This document shows, in pieces, positions 17,184 through 25,768 of a stretch of 64,000 nt of DNA (the first letter of the stretch is position 1; the number at the start of each line of letters is the position of its first letter). Origin of the DNA: Nigerium massiliense (GTDB lineage Bacteria; Actinomycetota; Actinomycetes; Propionibacteriales; Propionibacteriaceae). The DNA lies in NCBI RefSeq assembly GCF_000826085.1, contig NZ_CCYM01000002.1, positions 930,001 through 994,000 on the forward strand, given 5' to 3'. The notes beneath the pieces are model-generated. The model worked only from the letters and a program-made list of their open reading frames with translations, did not search any database and was not told the DNA's origin. The translations under genes and the position numbers were made by a program.

Positions 17184-17893
17184 GGGGCCGTCTCGCGCAG
17201 CACGTAGCCGATCCCGCGCACGGTGTGGATGAGGCGGGGCTCACCGGGGGCTTCGGTCTTGCGGCGCAGGTAGCCGATGTAGACCTCGAGCGAGTTCGCG
17301 GTGGTGGGGAAGTCGAAGCCCCACACCTCGTTGAGCAGCCAACTGCGTTCGAGCACCCGGCGCGGGTTCTCCAGGAACGTCTGCAGCAGCGCGAACTCGG
17401 TGCGGGTCAGCGAGATGCGGCGCCCGTTGCGGGACACCTCGCGGGTCTGGGTGTCGAGGCTCAGGCCCTCGAACGTGAGCAGCTGGCTCGCGGGGGCCTG
17501 GGCGTTGCCCTCGCCGTCGCCCGTGGGCTCGGGCTTCGATCGGCGGGTCAGGGCGCGCAGCCGGGCCAGCAGCTCGTCCAGCGAGAACGGCTTGGTCATG
17601 TAGTCGTCGGCGCCGGCGTCCAGGCCGTCGACCCGGTCGCCCACGGCGTCGCGTGCGGTCAGCACCAGGATCGGCACATCGTTGCCGGACGCCCGCAGCA
17701 TGCGGGTGGTCTCCAGCCCGTCGAGGCGCGGCATCATCACGTCCATGACGACGGCCGCGGCCTTCTGCGCGGACAGGTGGGCGAGCGCCTCGACGCCGTC
17801 GGACGCGGTGGCCACTTCGTAGCCGCTGTACTGCAGCGAGCGAGCCAGCGAATCGCGAACGGCCTGATCGTCGTCGACAACGAGGATGTGCAT
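17180..17893 (-). CDS. mprA: MprA-like OmpR-family response regulator
   Basis: A 237-residue DNA-binding response regulator. The receiver has the acidic pair in VVDDD, the phospho-acceptor Asp in [14 protein letters not shown], the Thr/Lys switch (LTARD, TKPF) and a glycine/Glu-rich linker (residues about 125-140). The winged helix has [16 protein letters not shown] and [20 protein letters not shown], wording almost identical to mycobacterial MprA. It is the first gene of the mprA-mprB pair. MprAB in mycobacteria responds to envelope stress and controls sigma factors. The same role is inferred here. Confidence 0.9.
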   Translation of the reverse strand: MHILVVDDDQAVRDSLARSLQYSGYEVATASDGVEALAHLSAQKAAAVVMDVMMPRLDGLETTRMLRASGNDVPILVLTARDAVGDRVDGLDAGADDYMTKPFSLDELLARLRALTRRSKPEPTGDGEGNAQAPASQLLTFEGLSLDTQTREVSRNGRRISLTRTEFALLQTFLENPRRVLERSWLLNEVWGFDFPTTANSLEVYIGYLRRKTEAPGEPRLIHTVRGIGYVLRETAP

Positions 17894-17902
17894 GAGCGCA
17901 GC

Positions 17903-18376
17903 CTACTTCCCCTGCAGCGCGCGCACGCGGTCGAGCACGCCGGGCATCGCAGCTTCCACGGCGCGCAAAGTGTCCTCGAATCCCTCGGGCCCCCCGTACC
18001 ACGGATCGGGGATGCCGGAGCCCGGCTCGGCGTCCGGGTCGAAGTCGGAGAACAGCTCGACGTCTGCCTCCGGCGCGAGGTCGCGGATCATCTCGGCGTG
18101 CGTCGGCTCGGCCGCGACGATCAGGTCGGCGTCCGCGATCTCGTCGGCGGTGATGCGGTGCGCGCGGTGGTGGCCGGCGTCGTAACCGTGCTTCTCCAGC
18201 ACGGCGCGGGCCCGGCGGTCCATCGGGGCGCCGTGCTCCTCGTCGCTGACCCCGGCGGACGTCACGGTGACGCCGTCCAGCCCCGCGTCGTCGAGGTACT
18301 TCTGCGTCACCCGCTCGGCGATCGGCGAGCGGCAGATGTTGCCCCAGCAGACGAACAGGACGTTGACGTCACTCAT
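17903..18376 (-). CDS. Low-molecular-weight protein-tyrosine phosphatase
   Basis: A 157-residue LMW-PTP that hydrolyses phosphotyrosine in the cytoplasm. The P-loop is near the N-terminus (VCWGNICRSPIAE, with C-x5-R-S) and the general acid Asp is in SGIPDPWYGGPEGF. In the loop the common V-C-x-G-N reads VCWGN, as in many actinobacterial members. The ATG at 18376 overlaps the stop of the holin-like gene by four bases. It ends 10 bp before mprA. The position suggests co-transcription with the gene upstream, but the substrate is unknown. Confidence 0.87.
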   Translation of the reverse strand: MSDVNVLFVCWGNICRSPIAERVTQKYLDDAGLDGVTVTSAGVSDEEHGAPMDRRARAVLEKHGYDAGHHRAHRITADEIADADLIVAAEPTHAEMIRDLAPEADVELFSDFDPDAEPGSGIPDPWYGGPEGFEDTLRAVEAAMPGVLDRVRALQGK

Positions 18377-18753
18377 CGGTGCTCCTGTCCGCGGCGTCCC
18401 AGCATCGAGTTGGCGAGGAAGCTGACGGTCGAGACCAACAGGGCTCCCAGGAAGGCCGACCAGAAGCCGTCCACGTGCCAGCCGATGCCGAGCTTGCCCG
18501 CGACCCACGACGTCAGGATCAGCAACGCGGCGTTGATGACGAGCAGGAAGACCCCCATGGTCACCAGCAGGACGGGCGAGGTCACGAAGACGAACAGCGG
18601 CTTGACCAGGCTGTTCACCACGCCGAAGATCGCGGCGGTGAGCAGCAGCGCGAAAATCTTGTGCTCCGTCGACTGCGCGCTCAGCGTGATGCCGGGCAGC
18701 AGCCACGTCGCCACCCCGAGGGCCAGGGCGTTGACTAAGAAGCGAACGATCAT
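18373..18753 (-). CDS. Phage-holin-family (PF04020-type) four-helix membrane protein
   Basis: A 126-residue protein with four hydrophobic helices: MIVRFLVNALALGVATWLLP, FALLLTAAIFGVVNSLVKPL, a third around FLLVINAALLILTSWVAG and a fourth around GFWSAFLGALLVSTVSFL. This matches the 'phage holin family'/mycobacterial envelope membrane protein type common in chromosomes. Despite the name there is no sign of a prophage. It shares a four-base overlap with the phosphatase gene and is divergent from the carbamoyltransferase gene. Confidence 0.82.
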   Translation of the reverse strand: MIVRFLVNALALGVATWLLPGITLSAQSTEHKIFALLLTAAIFGVVNSLVKPLFVFVTSPVLLVTMGVFLLVINAALLILTSWVAGKLGIGWHVDGFWSAFLGALLVSTVSFLANSMLGRRGQEHR

Positions 18754-18810
18754 GGGGCGATCCTCCCATGACTGGCAAAATCAAACCCACCCGTACCGAA
18801 AGGCTTCGAC

Positions 18811-19812
18811 GTGACCATCGATCTGCACGGCCGGCACTTCCTCAAGGAGGTGGACTTCACCCCGGACGAGTGGCGCTCGCTCGTCGAGCTCACCGGGGAG
18901 TTGAAGACCGCCCGCCGGGAGGGCCGCGAGCGCCGACGCCTCGAGGGTCTCAACGTCGCGCTGCTGTTCGAGAAGACGTCCACCCGGACGCGCTCGGCGT
19001 TCGAGGTCGCCGCCCATCAGCAGGGTGCGCACGTCACCTACATGGACCCGAGCGGCTCGCAGATCTCCCACAAGGAGTCCGCCGCCGACACCGTCCGGGT
19101 GCTGGGCCGCATGTTCGACGGCATCGAGTACCGCGGCTCGCGCCAGGCGATCGTCGAGACGATGGGCCGCTACTCGCCGGTGCCGGTGTGGAACGGGCTG
19201 ACCGACGAGTGGCACCCCACGCAGAGCCTGTGCGACGCGTTCACCATGCAGGAGGCGTCCGGCAAGGACGGCCACGACATCAGCTTCGCGTTCCTGGGCG
19301 ACGCCCGGTTCAACATGGGCAACTCCTTGTTGACGATGGGCGCGATCATGGGCAGCGACGTTCGCGTCGTGGCGCCGCGTGCGTTCCAGCCGGCCGCCGA
19401 CCTCGTCGCCCGGGCGCAGCGGCTCGCCGAGCGCACCGGCGCGCGCATCACCATCACCGACGACCTCGCCGAGGGCGTCCGTGGCGCGGACTTCGTCCAC
19501 ACCGACGTGTGGGTGTCGATGGGGGAGGACAAGGGCGTGTGGGCCGAGCGCTGCCGCGCCCTGGCGCCCTACCAGGTCAGCACGCGCGTCATGGAGATGA
19601 CGCAGAACCCGGACGCCCGCTTCATGCACTGCCTGCCCGCGTTCCACAACCTCGAGACGGAGGTCGGACGCCAGGTCTTCCAGATGACCGGGATGCGCGA
19701 GCTCGAGGTCACCGACGAGGTGTTCGAGTCGAAGGCGTCCATCGTCTTCGACCAGGCCGAGAACCGCATGCACTCGATCAAGGCCGTGATGGTCGCCACC
19801 GTCGGGCGCTGA
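18811..19812 (+). CDS. argF: Ornithine carbamoyltransferase
   Basis: A 333-residue enzyme making citrulline from ornithine and carbamoyl phosphate, or the reverse in the deiminase pathway. The carbamoyl-phosphate site FEKTSTRTR, the [10 protein letters not shown] motif and the ornithine-site HCLPAFHN are all intact. The length and wording ([20 protein letters not shown]) resemble the E. coli ArgF/ArcB group more than the short, about 310-residue actinobacterial ArgF, so a catabolic ArcB role is possible. No other arg or arc gene is near. GTG 18811 follows GAAAGG. A strong terminator follows. Confidence 0.9.
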   Translation: MTIDLHGRHFLKEVDFTPDEWRSLVELTGELKTARREGRERRRLEGLNVALLFEKTSTRTRSAFEVAAHQQGAHVTYMDPSGSQISHKESAADTVRVLGRMFDGIEYRGSRQAIVETMGRYSPVPVWNGLTDEWHPTQSLCDAFTMQEASGKDGHDISFAFLGDARFNMGNSLLTMGAIMGSDVRVVAPRAFQPAADLVARAQRLAERTGARITITDDLAEGVRGADFVHTDVWVSMGEDKGVWAERCRALAPYQVSTRVMEMTQNPDARFMHCLPAFHNLETEVGRQVFQMTGMRELEVTDEVFESKASIVFDQAENRMHSIKAVMVATVGR

Positions 19813-19839
19813 GGGCGTCCGTCACCTGGAACGAACGAC

Positions 19840-19876
19840 AAGGCCGCCGGCGTCGCGTGGGACGTCCGGCGGCCTT
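19840..19876. terminator. Bidirectional hairpin terminator
   Basis: Perfect 11-bp arms AAGGCCGCCGG and CCGGCGGCCTT with a 15-base loop lie between the convergent ends of the carbamoyltransferase gene and the lipoprotein gene at 19897. Confidence 0.85.
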
Positions 19877-19896
19877 CGTGCCTTGTCAGGCCCGGG

Positions 19897-21495
19897 TCAC
19901 TGGTAGCTGATGAAGTACGGCGCCGGGTGCACCTGATCGACCGTCTGCTTCGGGGTCAGCATGGGCTTGTCCTCGTCGACGAAGTTCTTCCAGCCCATGA
20001 CCACGTTGGCGGGCAGGTGCTGCTTCAGGACGCCCCAGGTGTCCTGCTTCATCGACTGCGTGCCCTGCCCGTCGACGTGCACGAGGTACTGGATCTCGTC
20101 GCGGGAGGTGTCGAGCCGCTCGCGCCCGACGATCATCCGCGCCTGGAACTGGTGCAGGGTCAGCACCTTCGGGGCCAGCTTGTTGTCGCGGACGAGGTCG
20201 GCGAGCCAGGTGCCCACAGTGTTGATCTCGTCGATGCCGACCTGGCCGATCTGGGCGAGGTGCTTCTGGTTGGGCTTGAGCCGCCACTCCGGGTCGAGCG
20301 CGAGCCCCACCCAGTTGCGCTTGAGGAGCTCCTCGTACTGCTTCGCCTGGGTGAGGAAGTCGGAGCGGCCGGGCTGCAGGTCGAGGACGCAGTAGATGTC
20401 GTTCTTCTCGGCGACGTCGAGCCACGGGGTGAGCTTGTCGATCGCGGTCTGGTAGGAGTACTTGCCGTCCTTGCCGGGCGAGCCGGACGCCACGGTGGCG
20501 ATGATCTCGAACGCGCCGATGACGTCGTCGTTCGGCCACAGCTTCTGGTACTCGTCGACGTACTTCTTCACGCGCTCGACGGCCTTCTCGGGCGACTGCT
20601 CGCCCATCATGCCGAGCGCGGGCGTCTCGGGGTGGCCGTACAGCGCGATCATGCGACGGCCGGGGAACGGGACGACGCCGCCGCCCGGGAGCTCGGGAAC
20701 CGTGCGGGCCGTCTCGAGGCGGGAGTTCAGCTTGTCGGCCGTGCCGAATGCCGAGCCCACGGCCAGCACCGGCGCGGTGTCGGCCTTCGCCTTGGCGACG
20801 GACTCCTTCGACTCGCCCGGGTTCCCCGACTTCAGCTTCGTGACCTCGGCGCCCGCGGCGGCCAGCGTGGCCTGCTCGGCGGCGTCCAGGTCGCCGGTGG
20901 CGAAGACGAGCTGGTCGGTCTTGTCGGGGGTGCGGGGCAGGCCCTCCAGCTTCGGCAGCTGATCGGCGGACGCCGGCCCCTGGACGCTCTCGATGCCGTC
21001 GATGGACGGCCCGTAGCTGACGATCGTGCGCGTCTGCAGCCGCTTGAGCTCGTCGGCCAGCTCGGGGGAGTCGTAGAACAGCGGGAGGCCCAGCGCCTTC
21101 GCGACGGCCAGCGCGGTCTCCTCCTGCGCCGAGCTGCCCGGGGTGGCCGACCCGCTCGGGCTGGGAGTCGGGGACGCGCTGTGGCGCGGCGACCTGCTGG
21201 GGCTCGGGGAGGGCGTGGACTGACCGGACGCCTTCGCCGGCAGGACGACCGCTGCTGTCGCGCCCGACAGCAGCGCCTGGCTGATGCCGATCGCGCTGGT
21301 GGCGGTGACGTTGGCCGCGGGCGCCTTGACGAAGACGCCGTGCTTGTTCGGATCGACCTTCGCCGGACCCTGATCGGTCGACGGCGCCTGCGGTGCGGAC
21401 GAAGACTGGCTCGTGGAGGAGCACCCGGCGATGAAGACAGCGGTGCCGGCGGCAGCCCCCGCGAGGAGTGTTCGACGCGAGATCGGGGAAGTCAC
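19897..21495 (-). CDS. Tat-type lipoprotein with cell-wall-binding-repeat-like and barrel-like regions
   Basis: A 532-residue exported lipoprotein. The N-terminus has a twin-arginine-like SRRTLLAGAAAGTAVFIAGC with lipobox IAGC at about residue 25. A Ser/Thr/Pro linker follows, including a PSPSPSRSP stretch (about 90-120). The region before and after it (IGISQALLSGATAAVVLPAK, ALGLPLFYDS) recalls cell-wall-binding repeat 2 proteins. The C-terminal about 270 residues (ALYGHPETPALGMMG, YCVLDLQPGR, VGLALDPEWRLKP, KVLTLHQFQARMI) look like a TIM-barrel glycosidase-type fold. I know no assigned activity. It likely acts at the cell surface. Confidence 0.72.
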   Translation of the reverse strand: MTSPISRRTLLAGAAAGTAVFIAGCSSTSQSSSAPQAPSTDQGPAKVDPNKHGVFVKAPAANVTATSAIGISQALLSGATAAVVLPAKASGQSTPSPSPSRSPRHSASPTPSPSGSATPGSSAQEETALAVAKALGLPLFYDSPELADELKRLQTRTIVSYGPSIDGIESVQGPASADQLPKLEGLPRTPDKTDQLVFATGDLDAAEQATLAAAGAEVTKLKSGNPGESKESVAKAKADTAPVLAVGSAFGTADKLNSRLETARTVPELPGGGVVPFPGRRMIALYGHPETPALGMMGEQSPEKAVERVKKYVDEYQKLWPNDDVIGAFEIIATVASGSPGKDGKYSYQTAIDKLTPWLDVAEKNDIYCVLDLQPGRSDFLTQAKQYEELLKRNWVGLALDPEWRLKPNQKHLAQIGQVGIDEINTVGTWLADLVRDNKLAPKVLTLHQFQARMIVGRERLDTSRDEIQYLVHVDGQGTQSMKQDTWGVLKQHLPANVVMGWKNFVDEDKPMLTPKQTVDQVHPAPYFISYQ

Positions 21496-21507
21496 CGCGT
21501 CAGTATG

Positions 21508-22107
21508 TCACGCGAGGACGCCCACCTCTTCGAGCCACTCACGGGTGTCGGCGTCGTTCACGAACAGGTGCGCGCGCCAGCCCTGCTCGCGGGCGGCCTG
21601 CACGTTCTCGGGGCGGTCGTCGATGAACGCGATCTCCTCGGGGGCGATCTCGGTGACCTCCTCGACGCGCAGGTAGACGCCCTTGTTCGGCTTCGTCATG
21701 TTCATGGACGCCGAGACGAACCAGTAGTCGGCGTCCTCGGCGAAGTCGGCGTTGGCGAAGCCCATGTCGAGGACGAACGGCGCGTTCGAGACGACGGCGA
21801 CCGTGCAGCCGGCGGCCCGGACGTCCTGCATCAGCTTGCGGGCCTCGGGGCGCATCTGGAGCCAGAGTTCGGTGTCGAGCTCGACCATCATGTGGATGGT
21901 CTCGGGGTGCGGCTCCACGCCGAGACTCGTGAGCAGCGGCTTCCAATAGGACGCGTCGCTGCCGCCCTCGTCGTAGGCGCCCCGGCCGTTCCAGTACGCC
22001 TTCTCGTAGGCCTCCGGGTCGACGCGGAGCCGCTCGGCCGGCTCGGTGAACAGATTCTCGGGCGAGGCCAGCACCTGGCCGTAGTCGAACGCGACGCAGC
22101 GGATCAT
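21508..22107 (-). CDS. HAD-superfamily hydrolase (subfamily IA)
   Basis: A 199-residue predicted phosphatase. The motifs are IRCVAFDYGQVL (nucleophile Asp, with Gly in place of the second Asp, as in the FDFGGV subgroup), VAVVSNAP (motif II), Lys in MTKPNKGVYLR (motif III) and IAFIDDRPENVQAARE (motif IV). The ATG at 22107 fits the family N-terminus. An in-frame upstream start adds only six residues. The substrate is unknown. It is divergent from the bkd operon, with 68 bp between starts. Confidence 0.82.
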   Translation of the reverse strand: MIRCVAFDYGQVLASPENLFTEPAERLRVDPEAYEKAYWNGRGAYDEGGSDASYWKPLLTSLGVEPHPETIHMMVELDTELWLQMRPEARKLMQDVRAAGCTVAVVSNAPFVLDMGFANADFAEDADYWFVSASMNMTKPNKGVYLRVEEVTEIAPEEIAFIDDRPENVQAAREQGWRAHLFVNDADTREWLEEVGVLA

Positions 22108-22175
22108 GCGAGCCAGCCTAACCAAGGCCGTGGACCGGGCTCGCTACCTACGGTTGCGTAGGTTAGGGTTCCGTC

Positions 22176-23288
22176 ATGACCGCTGAGCCCGCCGAGGACT
22201 TCGTTCAGCTGCTGACCCCGCAGGGCCGGCGGATCGAGCACCCCACCTTCAGCTACGACGGCGACGAGGACGCCGTCCGCTCCGCGCTGCGCCAGATGGT
22301 GCTGGCCCGCCGCTTCGACACCGAGGCGACCGCGCTGCAGCGCAAGGGCGAGCTGGGGCTGTGGGCGTCCTCGCTCGGGCAGGAGGCGGCTCAGGTCGGT
22401 TCCGCCGCGGTGCTGCGCGCGCCCGACGAGGCGGTGCCGAGCTACCGCGAGCACGCCGTCGCGCTCGGGCTGGGCGTCGACCCGGTCGACATGCTCAAGA
22501 CGTTCCGCGGGACGGCGATGATCGACTGGGACTCCCGCGCCACCCGATGCCACCTGTACAGCTTCGTCATCGGCACGCAGACGCTGCACGCCGTCGGCAT
22601 GGCGATGGGCATGCAGCGCGACGGTCTCGTCGGCAACCCTGACCCGGCCGACAACGGCGCCGCGATCGTCTACTTCGGCGACGGCGCCACCAGCCAGGGC
22701 GACGTGAGCGAGTCGTTCGTGTTCGCCGCGTCCTACAAGGCGCCGGTCGTCCTGTTCTGCCAGAACAACCAGTGGGCGATCTCGGAGCCCATCTCGCTGC
22801 AGTCGACGATCCCGCTGTATCGCCGCTCGGAGGGCTTCGGCGTCCCGGGCGTCCGGGTGGACGGCAACGACGTGCTGGCGGTTCAGGCGGTGACGCAGTG
22901 GGCGATGGAGCGCGCGCGCCGCGGCGACGGCCCGACCTTCATCGAGGCGTTCACCTACCGGATGGGGGCGCACACCACCTCCGACGACCCGACGAAGTAC
23001 CGCGAGCGCGCCGAGGAACAGTCGTGGCGCGAGCGCGACCCCATCGAGCGGGTGCGCCTCTACCTGCGCGACCGGGACGCCCTCGACGACGCGTTCGAGA
23101 ACGACCTGGCCGCGGAGGCGGACGAGCTGGCCGAGCGGGTGCGGGCGGGCTGCGCCGCGCTGCCCGAGCCACGGTTCGAAGACCTGTTCGCCAACGTCTA
23201 CGCCGACACCCCCGCGGCACTCGCCGAACAGCGGGCGGGCTACCTCGCCTACGAGGCGTCCTTCAGCGACCCGGAGGTGTCCGCGTGA
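22176..23288 (+). CDS. bkdA: 2-oxoacid (branched-chain) dehydrogenase E1 component, alpha subunit
   Basis: A 370-residue thiamine-diphosphate enzyme subunit that decarboxylates a 2-oxoacid and passes the acyl group to the E2 lipoyl arm. The ThDP motif is GDGATSQGD to QNNQWAIS, and the phosphorylation-loop-like region YRMGAHTTSDDPTKYR is present. The wording follows the actinobacterial BkdA group (GQEAAQVGSAAVLRA, IGTQTLHAVG). The stop overlaps the GTG of the beta subunit. It is the first gene of an E1alpha-E1beta-E2 operon. The choice of branched-chain acids over pyruvate is by similarity. Confidence 0.87.
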   Translation: MTAEPAEDFVQLLTPQGRRIEHPTFSYDGDEDAVRSALRQMVLARRFDTEATALQRKGELGLWASSLGQEAAQVGSAAVLRAPDEAVPSYREHAVALGLGVDPVDMLKTFRGTAMIDWDSRATRCHLYSFVIGTQTLHAVGMAMGMQRDGLVGNPDPADNGAAIVYFGDGATSQGDVSESFVFAASYKAPVVLFCQNNQWAISEPISLQSTIPLYRRSEGFGVPGVRVDGNDVLAVQAVTQWAMERARRGDGPTFIEAFTYRMGAHTTSDDPTKYRERAEEQSWRERDPIERVRLYLRDRDALDDAFENDLAAEADELAERVRAGCAALPEPRFEDLFANVYADTPAALAEQRAGYLAYEASFSDPEVSA

Positions 23289-24262
23289 GCACGACGATGA
23301 CCATGGCCAAGGCGCTGAACGCGGGGCTGCGGCGCGCCCTGGAGGCCGACCCGAAGGTGCTGCTGGCCGGTGAGGACATCGGCAAGCTCGGCGGCGTCTT
23401 CCGCATCACCGAGGGCCTGCTCGCCGACTTCGGCCCCGACCGGGTGGTCGACTCGCCGCTGGCCGAGTCGGGCATCGTCGGGACAGCCATCGGGCTGGCG
23501 TTGCGCGGTTACCGGCCGGTCGTCGAGATCCAGTTCGACGGGTTCGTCTGGCCGGCGTTCGACCAGATCACGTCGCAGCTGTCCCGCCTGCGGTTCCGGT
23601 CGATGGGACGGCTGTCGGTGCCGGTGGTCGTCCGCATCCCCTGCGGCGGCGGCATCGGGGCGATCGAGCACCACTCGGAGTCGCCCGAGGCCTATTTCGC
23701 GCACACCCCCGGCCTGACCGTGGTGTCGCCGTCGAACCCGCTGGACGCCTACTGGATGATCCAGCAGGCCATCGCCTCGGACGACCCGGTGATCTTTCTG
23801 GAGCCCAAGAGGCGCTACCACGAGAAGGGCGTCGTCGACACCGAACTGGAGCCGCTGCCGCTGCACCAGGCGCGCGTCGTCAAGACAGGGGAGGACGCCA
23901 CGCTGCTCACCTACGGACCGCTCGTGCGCACCTGCCTCGAGGCCGCCGCCGTCGCCCAGGACGAGGGTCGCGACCTGGAGGTCATCGACCTGCGCTCGCT
24001 GTCCCCGCTCGACGACGCGGCGATCATCGAGTCGGTGCAGCGCACCGGGCGCGCGATCGTCGTCCATGAGGCGTCCCGCTCCGGAGGGCTCGGCGCCGAG
24101 GTGGCCGCGCGCATCCAGGAGCGCTGCTTCTACCACCTCGAGTCGCCCGTGCTGCGGGTGACCGGCTACGACATCCCCTACCCGCCGGCCAAGGTCGAGG
24201 CGAAGTTCCTGCCCGACCTCGACCGCGTCCTGGACGCCGTCGATCGCGCGATGGCCGCCTGA
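23285..24262 (+). CDS. bkdB: 2-oxoacid (branched-chain) dehydrogenase E1 component, beta subunit
   Basis: A 325-residue partner of the preceding subunit in the alpha2beta2 E1. Conserved blocks are LLAGEDIGKLGGVFRITEGL, VVDSPLAESGIVGTAIGLAL, VVEIQFDGFVWPAFDQI and, in the C-terminal transketolase domain, LTYGPLVRTCLEAA, EVIDLRSLSPLD and VVHEASRSGGLGAEVAARI. The GTG start overlaps the alpha-subunit stop (GTGA), fixing the start and implying coupled translation at equal levels. Confidence 0.88.
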   Translation: MSTTMTMAKALNAGLRRALEADPKVLLAGEDIGKLGGVFRITEGLLADFGPDRVVDSPLAESGIVGTAIGLALRGYRPVVEIQFDGFVWPAFDQITSQLSRLRFRSMGRLSVPVVVRIPCGGGIGAIEHHSESPEAYFAHTPGLTVVSPSNPLDAYWMIQQAIASDDPVIFLEPKRRYHEKGVVDTELEPLPLHQARVVKTGEDATLLTYGPLVRTCLEAAAVAQDEGRDLEVIDLRSLSPLDDAAIIESVQRTGRAIVVHEASRSGGLGAEVAARIQERCFYHLESPVLRVTGYDIPYPPAKVEAKFLPDLDRVLDAVDRAMAA

Positions 24263-24325
24263 TGTTCCCGATCCGACCCGACCGTTCACGACCCGCGACG
24301 CGAGGCGTCCAGAGATGAGGTTCCC

Positions 24326-25753
24326 GTGAAGACCTGCACCCTGCCCGATCCCGGAGAAGGCCTGCTCGAAGCCGAGATCGTCCGGTGGATCGTCGAGCCC
24401 GGCCAGGACGTCGCGGTCAACGACCCGATGATCGAGATCGAGACCGCCAAGTCGCTCGTCGAGCTGCCCAGCCCCTACGCCGGCGTCGTCCATCGGCAGC
24501 TGGTCGCCGAGGGCGACGTCGTGGCCGTCGGCCAGCCGATCCTGCTGATCGACGACGGGTCGGGCGATGCCCCGGACGAGCCCGCGGCGGCGGAGGCTCA
24601 GCCCGAGGGCCGTCCGGAGGCGGCGGACCAGGGCGACGCGGCGTCCGGGAGCGTGCTGGTGGGCTACGGGACGTCCGCGGCGCCGGTGAGCCGGCGTCCG
24701 CGTTCCTCGTCGGGGCTGCAGAAGGGCCCCGAGGGGGAACAGGTGCACGAGTCCTACTCCACCGAGACGCCGGTCTCGCGGCACGTCGAGGACGTCACCG
24801 AGGCGCACCGCGTCGAGGACGAGCCGACCGAGCCGCCGCTGCCCGAGCCCGGCAACCCGCGCTCGCTGGAGCAACGCACCGCGGGACGCGACGCGTCCGG
24901 CCACCGCCCGCTCGCCAAGCCCGTCGTGCGCCGGCTGGCCCGCGACCTCGGCGTCGATCTCGCGACGGTCACCGGCACGGGACCCGACGGGACCGTGACG
25001 AACGCCGACGTCGCCGCGGCCGCCGCCGGGGGCGGGCCGCGACCGGGCGAGGTGCGCCGCATCCCGCTGCGCGGCGTCCGGCGGCAGATGGTGGCGTCCA
25101 TGTCGGCGTCGGTGGAGGTGCCGCAGGCGTCCCTGTGGCTGGACGTCGACGTCACCGAAACCGTCGCCCTGATCGAGGCGCTGAAGAAGCGCCCCGAGTT
25201 CGGCGGGCTGCGCATCTCCCCGATCCTGGTGCTGGCCAAGGCCGTGTGCCTGGCGATCGCCCGGCACCCGGAGGTCAACGGGTCCCTCGACACCGCGCGA
25301 CAGGAGATCGTCGTCCCCAGCGACATCAACCTCGGCATCGCCGCCGCCACCGCGCGCGGCCTGGTCGTGCCGAACGTGAAGCGGGCCAACACCCTCAACC
25401 TGGTCGAGCTCGCGACCGCGCTGAACGCGATCGTCGCGGCCGCGCGCGAGAGCCGCATCACGCCGGCGGACTGCGCCCACGGCACGTTCACGATCACCAA
25501 CGTGGGCGTCTTCGGCATCGAGGGCGGCACGCCGATCCTGAACCCGGGCGAGGCCGCGATCCTGTGCATGGGCACGATCGCCCGGCGGCCCTGGGTGGTC
25601 GGCACCGGTGAGGACGAGCGCATGGAGCCGCGCTCGATCTGCACCCTCACGCTGACGATCGACCACCGCGTCCTCGACGGCGAGATGGCCTCGAGGTTCC
25701 TCGCCGACGTGGCCACCGTGCTGCGCGACCCGGGCCTGTCCATGCTGTTCTGA
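24326..25753 (+). CDS. bkdC: Dihydrolipoamide acyltransferase E2 component
   Basis: A 475-residue core of the complex. One N-terminal lipoyl domain (Lys in EIETAKSLVELPSPY, residues about 1-78) is followed by a long variable linker, a peripheral subunit-binding domain (KPVVRRLARDLGVDLATVTG, about 200-235) and a catalytic domain ending in the active-site DHRVLDG and FLADVATVLRDPG. The GTG at 24326 gives the proper lipoyl start. Only 63 bp separate it from the E1beta gene. No E3 (lpd) gene is adjacent, so it must come from elsewhere. Confidence 0.88.
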   Translation: MKTCTLPDPGEGLLEAEIVRWIVEPGQDVAVNDPMIEIETAKSLVELPSPYAGVVHRQLVAEGDVVAVGQPILLIDDGSGDAPDEPAAAEAQPEGRPEAADQGDAASGSVLVGYGTSAAPVSRRPRSSSGLQKGPEGEQVHESYSTETPVSRHVEDVTEAHRVEDEPTEPPLPEPGNPRSLEQRTAGRDASGHRPLAKPVVRRLARDLGVDLATVTGTGPDGTVTNADVAAAAAGGGPRPGEVRRIPLRGVRRQMVASMSASVEVPQASLWLDVDVTETVALIEALKKRPEFGGLRISPILVLAKAVCLAIARHPEVNGSLDTARQEIVVPSDINLGIAAATARGLVVPNVKRANTLNLVELATALNAIVAAARESRITPADCAHGTFTITNVGVFGIEGGTPILNPGEAAILCMGTIARRPWVVGTGEDERMEPRSICTLTLTIDHRVLDGEMASRFLADVATVLRDPGLSMLF

Positions 25754-25768
25754 GGTAGAACACTCCCC

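Noticed and set aside
18373..18753. Prophage indicated by a holin-like gene
   Set aside because: The PF04020-type 'phage holin family' is a common chromosomal membrane protein, and no phage structural or lysis genes are nearby.
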